20,855 bases of DNA, from NCBI GenBank assembly GCA_038239195.1, contig JBBSEZ010000146.1, forward strand, positions 1 to 20,855, read 5' to 3'. The stretch is from JBBSEZ01 sp038239195. GTDB lineage: Bacteria > Planctomycetota > Planctomycetia > Gemmatales > Gemmataceae. Positions within the stretch are counted from its first letter, which is position 1; each line of letters opens with the position of its first letter. A model generated the notes under the pieces. The model was not told the origin of the DNA and ran no database searches. It saw only the letters and a list, made by a program, of their open reading frames with translations. This document shows positions 1 to 6,037 of the stretch, piece after piece. Position numbers and translations under genes: made by a program.

Positions 1-1
1 C

Positions 2-181
2 GACGGGGACGGCTGGCGCGCGGGCCTGCTGCGCGTGCTGACCGACGACGACTGGTGGCGCGCGTTGCGCGCGGGAGCGGTGGAGGCGGCGGCGCCCTAC
101 ACCTGGGAGCGCTGCGCCGCCGATACCCTGGCCGCATATCGGGCGGTGGCGAACCAGACGGGCATGGTGGGGGCGGCGTAG
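2..181 (+). CDS. C-terminal fragment of a probable glycosyltransferase (GT4-like)
   Basis: The window opens inside a reading frame that runs from base 2 to a TAG at 179-181 and gives 59 residues. The tail contains DDDWWRALRAGAVEAA followed by YTWERCAADTLAAY. This 'disaster of Leu/Ala helices then (Y)TWE..A..TL..Y' arrangement is typical of the last helices of GT-B fold group 1/4 glycosyltransferases, which cross back to the N-terminal domain. The donor-binding domain and the start lie outside the window, so the sugar and acceptor cannot be told. The family call rests only on this short C-terminal signature. It could be another Rossmann-like enzyme, but the high GC third positions and the WE-containing helix support a real coding end. 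Confidence 0.55.
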   Translation, partial: DGDGWRAGLLRVLTDDDWWRALRAGAVEAAAPYTWERCAADTLAAYRAVANQTGMVGAA

Positions 182-569
182 GGCAAGCCGGCGGGCCACG
201 TGGCCAACCGGCAGGGGCCGGCGCTCCAGGAGCCACGCGAACAGGTCGGTGGGCTTGGCCCCGATCTCGGCGCGGTGCCAGCGAGGCGGTTGTGCGGCGG
301 GGGCGGGTGCGGTAGAATCGGCATTCGGCGCGGCTCAACTCCGGGGGTGGTTTTGAGTGACACTTTTACCACCACCGCCTGAGCGGTGTCTGTCCAGGGC
401 GCCTGCCCGCCCCCTCCAGGGACGGAACAGCCGCTAAATCCGGCCGGGTGGCCGGAAGGACGATCGACGCCCGTATTCTTCAACGGCGGAAGAACGAGGA
501 GCCCGGCGATCGACGACGGCAACATCCTGTCGCGGGGGCCTGTTCTTCTCCCATCCCGGAGTGCCCGCC
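182..569. other. Gene-free stretch between the glycosyltransferase end and the LRR gene
   Basis: These 388 bases carry no convincing gene. They hold a sigma70-like promoter (290-318, listed separately) and two small perfect hairpins. One is a 6-bp stem with a CTGA loop at 373-388; the other is CCGGCC-GGGT-GGCCGG at 440-455. Neither hairpin is followed by a T-run, so neither is called a terminator. If the promoter is real, the LRR gene has a leader of roughly 240 nt. Confidence 0.5.
290..318 (+). promoter_or_regulatory. Possible sigma70-type promoter upstream of the LRR gene
   Basis: TTGTGC (290-295) and TAGAAT (313-318) are separated by exactly 17 nt. The -10 matches the consensus at 5 of 6 positions, but the -35 at only 3 of 6. 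The same -10 hexamer occurs in the much stronger candidate before the kinase gene. It lies about 250 nt before the LRR start, which weakens the assignment. Confidence 0.3.
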
Positions 570-2003
570 ATGCGGCGCAGTCGTCCCCTCTTGCTGTTGC
601 TTCTCTTGCCCTGGTTCCTGGCCTGGGGGTGCAGTCGAGGCCCAAAGGCACCGCCCGATCCCCAGCCCAGTCCCGCAGCCAAACCCCAGGAGGGCCCGTC
701 CACAAAACCGTCCGGCCCCGAAGCCGATCCCAGAGCCAAAGACAAGCCCAAACCAATCGTGAAACCGTCCGAGGCGGACGTCGCTGCCAGGGCCGAGGAC
801 AGGGCGATCGAAACAGTCATCCGCCTCCGCGGCAAAATCAACGGCGTGGAGGCCAGAAAGCTCGTCGGCAAACCGGTGACCGACGTGTACCTCGAGCGCG
901 CGACGGACGCCGTGGTGATGGAGCTGGCCGCATTTCGGCACTTGCAAAAACTGACGCTGAAACACGGGGGCAACCAGGAAGGTGCGAAACTGACCGACGC
1001 GGGGCTCGGACATCTGGCCGCGCTGAAGCAGTTGCAAACGCTCATCATCGAACGGGCGAGGGTGACGAACGGGGGGCTCAACCACCTGGCCGCGCTCGGT
1101 CAATTGCAGACGTTGGAGCTCAATAACACGTTTGTGACCGATGCGGGGCTGCACGAACTGGCCGCGCTGAAGCAGTTGCGGACGTTGAATCTCCGGAACG
1201 ACAACGTGAGCGGGGCGGGGCTGAAGGCCCTGGTGGGACTGGAGCAGTTGCAGGCGCTGGACCTCACCGGCTCGCGCGTGACCGACGCGGGGCTGAAGGG
1301 CGTGGCCGAGTTGAGCCGGTTGCAGACGCTGATCCTGGCTCATTCCGCGCTGGTCGGCGAGCGCGTGACCGACGCGGGCCTGAAGGAACTGGCCGCGCTG
1401 AAGCAGTTGCGCACGCTCGATCTCTACGCGCAGGCCCTGGTGAAAGGCCCAGGACTGAAGGGGCTTGCTGGCCTGAACGAGTTGCAGAAGCTGAACCTCA
1501 GCGTCACCGGCGTGCGGGACGCGGGGCTGAAAGACCTGACTGCGCTGAAGCAGTTGCGCGTCCTGAATCTCGCCAGTACGAGGCCGACGGATGCGGGGCT
1601 GAAAGAACTGGCTGCGCTACCTCACTTGCAGGAACTGAACCTTACCGGCGCTTGGGTAACGGGCAAGGGGCTCAAGGAACTGGGCTCGCTGAAGGAGTTG
1701 CATACGCTGGAGCTCGCTCACTCGTCGGTCAAGGATGCGGACCTGAAGGAGTTGGCCGCGCTGTCGCAGTTGCAGGTGCTCGACCTCGGCTTCACGTACG
1801 TGACCGACGGAGGGCTGAAGGAACTGGCCGCGCTCAAACAGTTGAAAGCGCTCTACATCGATCAATTCCATCAGAAGGCCAATAAACGCCCGGCGGCAAC
1901 CGACGCAGGGATCGCCCAGCTCCAGGCGGCCTTGCCCGGGTGTACGATCCGCACCAAAACGTCGAGGCCGCAATTGTGGCGCTCGGGGCGCGGGTTGAAC
2001 TGA
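570..2003 (+). CDS. Leucine-rich-repeat lipoprotein (TDAGL-type repeats)
   Basis: A 477-residue exported protein. The N-terminus is Arg-rich and then hydrophobic, ending in LAWGC, so Cys21 is a probable lipidation site. Residues about 22-75 form a Pro/Lys-rich linker. From about residue 90 to 460 there are roughly fourteen 24-residue LRRs of the type VTDAGLKELAALKQLRTLDL, ending in a QLQAALPGCTI-like cap and a short basic tail. Two repeats carry insertions (around ALVGER and AQALVKG). Such RNI-like LRR lipoproteins are abundant in planctomycetes and are thought to bind proteins at the cell surface; the ligand here is unknown. The ATG at 570 is chosen because GGAG at 558-561 sits 8 nt upstream; a GTG at 561 is in frame. 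The repeats are also visible as DNA repeats, so copy number may vary between strains. Confidence 0.85.
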   Translation: MRRSRPLLLLLLLPWFLAWGCSRGPKAPPDPQPSPAAKPQEGPSTKPSGPEADPRAKDKPKPIVKPSEADVAARAEDRAIETVIRLRGKINGVEARKLVGKPVTDVYLERATDAVVMELAAFRHLQKLTLKHGGNQEGAKLTDAGLGHLAALKQLQTLIIERARVTNGGLNHLAALGQLQTLELNNTFVTDAGLHELAALKQLRTLNLRNDNVSGAGLKALVGLEQLQALDLTGSRVTDAGLKGVAELSRLQTLILAHSALVGERVTDAGLKELAALKQLRTLDLYAQALVKGPGLKGLAGLNELQKLNLSVTGVRDAGLKDLTALKQLRVLNLASTRPTDAGLKELAALPHLQELNLTGAWVTGKGLKELGSLKELHTLELAHSSVKDADLKELAALSQLQVLDLGFTYVTDGGLKELAALKQLKALYIDQFHQKANKRPAATDAGIAQLQAALPGCTIRTKTSRPQLWRSGRGLN

Positions 2004-2084
2004 CCGATAATGCCGGTTGCCCCATGATGGACAGCGATTTGGGCCCCGCGAACGGCTTGACCCCGCGAAGGAAGGAGACTTGTC

Positions 2085-2534
2085 GTGCGAACGAAGTGGT
2101 TCTGGCTCCTCTATCTCACGATCCTGGGCGCCGGCTTCTTGCTCGCCCCCAACGGCCAAGGGCTCCAGGCCGCGTACCAGGTCAAACCGGAGGCCCGCCG
2201 ACTGGGAAAAGCGGTCCTGAACAAGGCCTACGGAGATGGCGAATGCGTGGCCCTGGTTCGCGAATGGACCGGCGCACCTCAAGCGGCCACGTGGAAGCGA
2301 GGAGCGAAAGTCCGAGGGAACAAGACCATTCCCATCGGCACTGCGATCGCCACGTTCAATCCCGCCGGCAAGTACCAAGGGCATGCCGCCATCTATCAGG
2401 GCCAAAGTGCGACGGCAATCTCGGTCATCGACCAGTGGAAAGGCTGCCTGGCGAATTACCGCGACATTCGGTTTCAAGGTGGCAAGGTCGATCGAATCAG
2501 CAACGATGGAGATGCGTATTACATCGTTGAATGA
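2085..2534 (+). CDS. Exported papain-like small protein (BPSL0067 family)
   Basis: A 149-residue protein with an N-terminal hydrophobic segment (WFWLLYLTILGAGFLLA, about 6-21), so it is probably exported or membrane-anchored. The core matches what I know of the BPSL0067 family, a NlpC/P60- or CHAP-like papain fold. It has GECVALV (Cys54), W70 with a following GxxV, GTAIATF (85-91), GKYQGHAAIY (His100), VIDQW (Asp116), and a C-terminal SNDGDAYYIVE. Cys54 and His100 would be the catalytic pair with Asp116 nearby; this points to a peptidase or amidase, possibly acting on peptidoglycan (inference). The GTG start is set by AAGGAG at 2072-2077, 7 nt upstream. It lies 81 nt after the LRR gene and could be co-transcribed with it. 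No secretion-system or immunity gene is obvious beside it. Confidence 0.72.
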   Translation: MRTKWFWLLYLTILGAGFLLAPNGQGLQAAYQVKPEARRLGKAVLNKAYGDGECVALVREWTGAPQAATWKRGAKVRGNKTIPIGTAIATFNPAGKYQGHAAIYQGQSATAISVIDQWKGCLANYRDIRFQGGKVDRISNDGDAYYIVE

Positions 2535-2571
2535 CGACCTTCCCGAACAAGCCACTCCAGCCGACCGGGGC

Positions 2572-2608
2572 CTGACGAAGCGCTGTGATGTAGCAGACGG
2601 GGCGGGGC
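2572..2608. repeat. 37-bp dispersed repeat, copy 1
   Basis: This copy is identical over 37 bp to 2643-2679, 71 bp further on. It begins CTGACGAAGCGCTGTG and ends in a G-rich GACGGGGCGGGGC. It starts 37 nt after the stop of the papain-like gene. The stretch between the copies holds a GGCT-TTC-AGCC hairpin and TATAAA. Confidence 0.9.
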
Positions 2609-2633
2609 GCTGGCTTTCAGCCGGCTCTTGCAC

Positions 2634-2639
2634 TATAAA
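2634..2639 (+). promoter_or_regulatory. Possible -10 element (TATAAA) between the repeat copies
   Basis: TATAAA lies between the two 37-bp repeats and would start transcription near the beginning of copy 2, leading into the PASTA lipoprotein gene. No good -35 is seen at the right distance, so this is weak. It is notable mainly because A/T-rich hexamers are rare in this DNA. Confidence 0.25.
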
Positions 2640-2642
2640 GAG

Positions 2643-2679
2643 CTGACGAAGCGCTGTGATGTAGCAGACGGGGCGGGGC
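2643..2679. repeat. 37-bp dispersed repeat, copy 2
   Basis: An exact second copy of 2572-2608. Similarity to the diverged third copy extends beyond the 37 bp: both are followed about 10-15 nt later by CTCGACTGA and a TTGC. The complete ancestral element may therefore be nearer 60-65 bp. Confidence 0.9.
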
Positions 2680-2778
2680 CCCGTTCACTCGACTGAAATT
2701 GCTGGAGCGCCCAACGATCTGTTCCCTGTCCTCACGGTAGGCTGGGCGCCCTGGTCCCGGAAGGCCACTCGACTGGGG

Positions 2779-3897
2779 GTGGCAGTCGGCTGTCTGCTGG
2801 CCGTCCTTTCGCTCGGCGCGTGCCAGCCGCCCCCGCCGGCCCCCCCGCCCGGCGAAGGGCCGGGGGACGACAAACTGCGGCCGGTCCCGAGCGTGGTCGA
2901 TCTGAACGAGAAACTCGCCCGCAGGGAGGTGGAGGAGGCGTCCGGGCTGGTGCTGGCGGTGACGTACAGATACGACCTGCGGGCCGCGAAGGACGACCGG
3001 GTGGTCTCCCAAGACCCGAAGGGGGGGGCGAAGGTCAAGGGCGGTGCCAAGGTCGCCGTGGTCGTTGTCAAAAAGGCGAGCCCGCCGGCCAGGAAGCCCC
3101 CGACGCCGCCCGCGGAGGAATACCTGACCATGCCGCGAGTCGTGGGCATGGAGGGCCGGGCCGCCAAGGCCATGCTCCGCGAGAAGGGGCTCGAGATCGA
3201 CGAGGACCGCGTCGGCGGTCTGGCGCGCAGGCCGGAGCAGGCCGGCACCATCGAACGCCAGGAACCGGCCCCGGGAGCTCGCCTGCCGAAGTCCGCGCCG
3301 AAGGTCAAACTGTGGACCTACCAGGCGTCCAAGCCGGGCGATCCCGACAAGTGGGCCCTGGTTGAAGTGAAGGTGGAGACGAAAGACTACAAGAACGTCT
3401 TCCCGGATAAACGCAGTTACCAGGAGGGCAAGTACACCGCGGAGGGGTACACGATTGATCGGGTGCATTACGACGAGAAGGGGAAGTTGGCCGCGGAGTT
3501 CCACTTCAAGTGGAGTTGGAAGGCACCGCCGGCGGAGTTGACGGCCGACCAGGCCTTTTCCATGTCGGTGAGGGGCGAGGGGACGGGCCCCAAGGAGGGG
3601 CTCGTCAATACGTTTGCGGAGGCCGGCGGGCTGCCGCGGAAGCTGGTCCGCGTGGTCCTCGACGGGCGAGCCTTCCCGAACAAGGAGTTTCCCAACTGGG
3701 AATCTCCCGCCGTCGGCAACGTGGGGGGCTTGACAGGGATCCGGAGCGCCTCTGGCGAATGGCAGTTCACGGTCGCCAAGGGCACCGGGAATACCTTCTT
3801 TGTCGGCTACTACCCCGGCAGCGCCGCCCTGTCTGACCCGCTGGTGCGCTACCGCTACGAGCGCGGCGCGGCGCCCATCGCTCTGCCGAAGAGGTAA
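2779..3897 (+). CDS. Lipoprotein with two PASTA domains
   Basis: A 372-residue protein with a clean lipobox (LSLGAC, Cys15). After a Pro-rich linker it has two PASTA-like domains. The first, about residues 35-98, runs from VPSVV to VVVVK with VSQDPKGGAKV. The second, about 117-181, has MPRVVGM and a QEPAPGARLP turn. PASTA domains bind peptidoglycan or beta-lactams, most often in penicillin-binding proteins and PknB-type kinases; here there is no kinase or transpeptidase domain. Residues about 185-372 form a beta-rich domain (ETKDYKNVF, GYTIDRVHYDEKGKL, WQFTV) that I do not recognise. The GTG at 2779 is the only standard start in frame after the TAG at 2662. It gives a signal peptide without N-terminal positive charge and has no good ribosome site. 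A CTG at 2773 sits 8 nt after GGAAGG, so the start is uncertain. Confidence 0.8.
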   Translation: MAVGCLLAVLSLGACQPPPPAPPPGEGPGDDKLRPVPSVVDLNEKLARREVEEASGLVLAVTYRYDLRAAKDDRVVSQDPKGGAKVKGGAKVAVVVVKKASPPARKPPTPPAEEYLTMPRVVGMEGRAAKAMLREKGLEIDEDRVGGLARRPEQAGTIERQEPAPGARLPKSAPKVKLWTYQASKPGDPDKWALVEVKVETKDYKNVFPDKRSYQEGKYTAEGYTIDRVHYDEKGKLAAEFHFKWSWKAPPAELTADQAFSMSVRGEGTGPKEGLVNTFAEAGGLPRKLVRVVLDGRAFPNKEFPNWESPAVGNVGGLTGIRSASGEWQFTVAKGTGNTFFVGYYPGSAALSDPLVRYRYERGAAPIALPKR

Positions 3898-4090
3898 GCT
3901 GCGCGGCGGTGACGGGCCCGGGCCCTGGCTGCGGTGCGGAAGCCGCGGGGCCCGCCGTCCGGGTGGTACGGCGGGCCCGCAGTTGATGCAGGCCAGTGGT
4001 CTCCTCCCGAGGCGTGCGTCCCCGGCAACGGAGGTGCGCGAGGCCCGAGGCGCGACGCATCCTTGCCAGACGTTTGGTTGGGGGCCAGTC

Positions 4091-4576
4091 ATGTTGGAGT
4101 ACCGCGTCACGAAGTACGACCCCGGCTTCCGCGATCCCACCGGCGTCTATGCCCGGGACGAGTGGACGGCCGCCTGCGACGTCGGTCGTTCCTTCGGGGG
4201 TGTGGTCCTGACGCCGGAGGAGTACCAGCGGGTTGAAGATGCCCACGTCGCCGTTGCCCTCAGCTTCCTCCGCGAGTCTGGGCAACTGTCTCTCGCGGTC
4301 GATGGACTGGAGAACCATCAGAAACGCCCCATCGAGTTCGGCGAGGGGGCCGCTCTTGGCTTGAACCAACTCGGGCCCGTGATCCGCTCGATCCTTCGCG
4401 AAGAGTTTTGGTGTCGGCTGGTGGGAGAAGCTTGCTTCTTGCACTTCGGTTGGGATTACTACACGTATGTCGGCGTGCCGAGGCCGTGTCCCGCATCGCA
4501 GGAGCTCGCCAGGCGGTTGGGGCTGTTCGTCGAGGAGCGCCCCTCCCCGTACAAGCGCGAAGGGCAAAAGGCCTGA
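4091..4576 (+). CDS. Conserved protein of unknown function
   Basis: A 161-residue soluble protein beginning MLEYRVTKYDPGFRDPTGVY. The pattern continues with 'DEWTAACDVGRSF.G..LT.EEY.RVED.HV.VALSFL' and a later L-VDGLENH. I have a memory of similar unnamed proteins starting (Y)xVTKY(D/N)PxxRD in actinobacteria and firmicutes, but I can give no function. The C-terminal half contains CFLHFGWDYYTYVGVP, rich in aromatics, as in small ligand-binding or immunity-type proteins (speculation). There is no signal peptide or membrane segment. The ATG at 4091 follows a G-run (4080-4084) that may serve as a weak ribosome site. The stop codon overlaps the diverged copy of the 37-bp repeat. Confidence 0.75.
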   Translation: MLEYRVTKYDPGFRDPTGVYARDEWTAACDVGRSFGGVVLTPEEYQRVEDAHVAVALSFLRESGQLSLAVDGLENHQKRPIEFGEGAALGLNQLGPVIRSILREEFWCRLVGEACFLHFGWDYYTYVGVPRPCPASQELARRLGLFVEERPSPYKREGQKA

Positions 4577-4640
4577 CAGAGCATTGTGGTGGAGCAGACG
4601 GGGCCGGGACGTCCGCCTCTCGACTGACGTTGCCACCGAC
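4573..4640. repeat. Diverged third copy of the 37-bp repeat
   Basis: The first 32 bases (4573-4604) match the repeat at 2643 in 26 positions, including the whole AGCAGACGGGGC block. Similarity resumes at CTCGACTGACGTTGC (4618-4632). It overlaps the stop codon of the gene before it and precedes the FKBP remnant. Confidence 0.7.
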
Positions 4641-4648
4641 CGCGGCAG

Positions 4649-5043
4649 GTGAGCATTGTGTTCTTCGGCGCGGGGGCAGTTGTGCCGAGCGGGTTGAAAG
4701 TGGAAGACGTGACCGTGGGATCGGGGGCCACCGCCCAGTGGGGGCCACCGCCGAGGGGGGGAGCACCGTCTCGATCCGCTGGCGCGGCACCTTCAACCGC
4801 GGCGACGAATTCGGGGCCGGCGAGGTGTCGTTCCGGGTCGGGGAGCGGCGAGCGATCGCGGGGCTCGAGATGGGAGTGGTCGGGATGTGCGTAGGGGGCG
4901 CCCGTCGCCTGCGCGTCAGCCCTCACCTGGGCTACCGCGGCCAGGCCGTGCCCGGTGTGCCTGCCAACGCGGTGTTGGTGTTCGAGGTAGACTTGCTGGG
5001 CGTGCGCAGCGACGAACCAGGAGAGATCGGGAGGCACGCATGA
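4649..5043 (+). pseudogene. FKBP-type peptidyl-prolyl isomerase, frameshifted
   Basis: The N-terminal part is read from GTG 4649 (or GTG 4658) and gives PSGLKVEDVTVGSGATA, the usual start of an FKBP domain. The rest continues in another frame as GGSTVSIRWRGTFNRGDEFG, then AIAGLEMGVVGMCVGGARR, HLGYRGQAVPGVPANA and LVFEVDLLGV, ending at TGA 5041-5043. The switch coincides with a 13-bp direct repeat offset by 17 bp (4723-4752). Removing 17 bases joins the two frames and restores the normal FKBP spacing. As it stands, only a fragment from GTG 4738 (101 residues) could be made. Even the joined protein has Gly in place of the usual Asp after the first-strand Phe (FD to FG), so catalysis may already have been weak. 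A missing G in the 7-G run at 4755-4761 would also restore the frame but would leave extra residues. The last codons overlap the next start as ATGA. Confidence 0.72.
4723..4752. repeat. Offset duplication that breaks the FKBP frame
   Basis: GGGGGCCACCGCC occurs at 4723-4735 and 4740-4752, separated by CAGT, so the copies are offset by 17 bp. Seventeen is not a multiple of three, which accounts for the frame switch in the FKBP gene. Confidence 0.85.
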
Positions 5044-5624
5044 GCAAGGGCCGACTCGAGGCCTTCAGCGACGGAGTGCTGGCAATCATCATCACCATCA
5101 TGGTGCTGGAGCTGAAGGCCCCCCACGAACCGGAACTGGAAGCGCTCCGCCCGCTGGTCCCCGTCGTCCTCAGCTACGTCCTCAGCTTTGTCTACGTGGG
5201 CATCTACTGGAACAATCACCATCACCTCTTGCAGGCCGTCCGGCACGTCAACGGCCTGACGCTCTGGGCAAACTTGCATCTGCTCTTCTGGCTCTCGCTC
5301 ACCCCGTTCGTGACCCACTGGATGGGCGCGACGTGCTTCGCCCCCTGGCCGGTCGCCGCCTACGGCGCCGTGCTGCTCCTGGCCGCGCTTGCATTCACCA
5401 TCCTCACGCGCGTCTTGATCGCGTCCCAGGGCAAGGAGCCTCTGCTCGCCCTCGCGGTCGGCCGCGACCGCAAGGGCAAGCTCTCGCTGCTGATCTACGT
5501 CGTCGCCATTCTCGTTGCGTTCGGTTATCCCCGGCTCGCTTGCGGACTGTACGCGCTGGTGGCGGTCATCTGGTTGGTTCCCGACCCGCGGATAGAAAGG
5601 GCGTTGGCGGAACGGGCGCCGTGA
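5040..5624 (+). CDS. TMEM175-family (DUF1211) potassium-channel-like membrane protein
   Basis: A 194-residue integral membrane protein. The first helix carries the family signature RLEAFSDGVLAIIITIMVLEL (RxxxFSD, residues 5-11), which in bacterial TMEM175 channels lines the pore and provides the isoleucine/leucine constriction. Further segments follow at about 38-55 (VVLSYVLSFVYVGIYW), 75-95, 103-125, 147-160 and 165-180, giving the expected six helices. An NNHHHLL motif sits after the second helix, as in relatives. Bacterial members form K+-permeable tetramers. The ATG overlaps the stop of the FKBP remnant by 4 nt, which suggests translational coupling to a gene that is now broken. It ends at a TGA followed by a 413-nt non-coding stretch. 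Confidence 0.88.
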   Translation: MSKGRLEAFSDGVLAIIITIMVLELKAPHEPELEALRPLVPVVLSYVLSFVYVGIYWNNHHHLLQAVRHVNGLTLWANLHLLFWLSLTPFVTHWMGATCFAPWPVAAYGAVLLLAALAFTILTRVLIASQGKEPLLALAVGRDRKGKLSLLIYVVAILVAFGYPRLACGLYALVAVIWLVPDPRIERALAERAP

Positions 5625-6037
5625 GTGGGGACCGGAGGGGCACGGTGGCTCAACGCGACGCGGCGACCGTCGCGGGCCGGAATTTCTTGTTGTCGCGAAG
5701 GCGGGGGCCGTCGGAGTGAGGGTTGTGCCAGAAAGCGCAGTCTTGGAGTGCCGCGATTCATAAATCGCCGCACTCCAAGAGGCCCCTCCCAGCGCGCCAC
5801 GGCTTGGGGGCCTTTGAAGCCAGTCCACCCCGCACAGACGGCACAAGGTGGCCAATCTAAAGAAGCCGAGCGCGCGCTGATAAAGGCAAAGTCGGCCCTT
5901 CTCTAATACCGATAACAACCCCAGCAAACGCGCCAGCCGTCATCGCCCGGACAGCCTGCCCGAGCCGTCGCGGGCGGGGCTTGATGCTGGCATCCCGAGC
6001 GCAGGCCCCCGGCGGGGCCTCCAGCAGGGGGCAATCC
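5625..6037. other. Gene-free stretch with a palindromic repeat
   Basis: About 413 bases separate the channel and porin genes. The only clear structure is the 40-nt hairpin at 5741-5780. No convincing promoter was found, although the porin should have its own. The 5860-5920 part is less GC-rich than its surroundings and is where I would expect one. Confidence 0.5.
5741..5780. repeat. Palindromic repeat, 18-bp arms with a 4-nt loop
   Basis: The left arm (5741-5758, starting TCTTGGAGTGC) pairs with the right arm (5763-5780, ending GCACTCCAAGA) over 17 of 18 positions around a CATA loop. There is no T-run. It looks like a REP-type dispersed element rather than a classical terminator, although it lies 116 nt after the channel gene and could still affect transcript ends. 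Confidence 0.85.

Noticed and set aside
373..388. Terminator after the glycosyltransferase fragment.
   Set aside because: The hairpin has a 6-bp stem, no T-run and lies almost 200 nt after the stop codon.
2085..2534. A type VI secretion effector.
   Set aside because: The family has a papain-like fold also seen in effectors, but this protein has an N-terminal export segment and no secretion-system genes are nearby.
2572..2679. A minimal CRISPR-like pair of direct repeats.
   Set aside because: There are only two exact copies with a 34-bp spacer, a third diverged copy nearly 2 kb away, and no cas genes. It fits a dispersed repeat better.
3898..4090. Additional small gene between the PASTA and unknown-function genes.
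   Set aside because: No start with a ribosome site, no motif and no consistent codon pattern was found; it is treated as a 193-nt spacer.
4755..4761. Homopolymer sequencing error as the cause of the FKBP frameshift.
   Set aside because: Adding one G here would restore the frame, but it leaves six extra residues in a conserved loop. Removing the 17-bp offset gives the normal spacing, so the duplication is the better explanation, though not proven.
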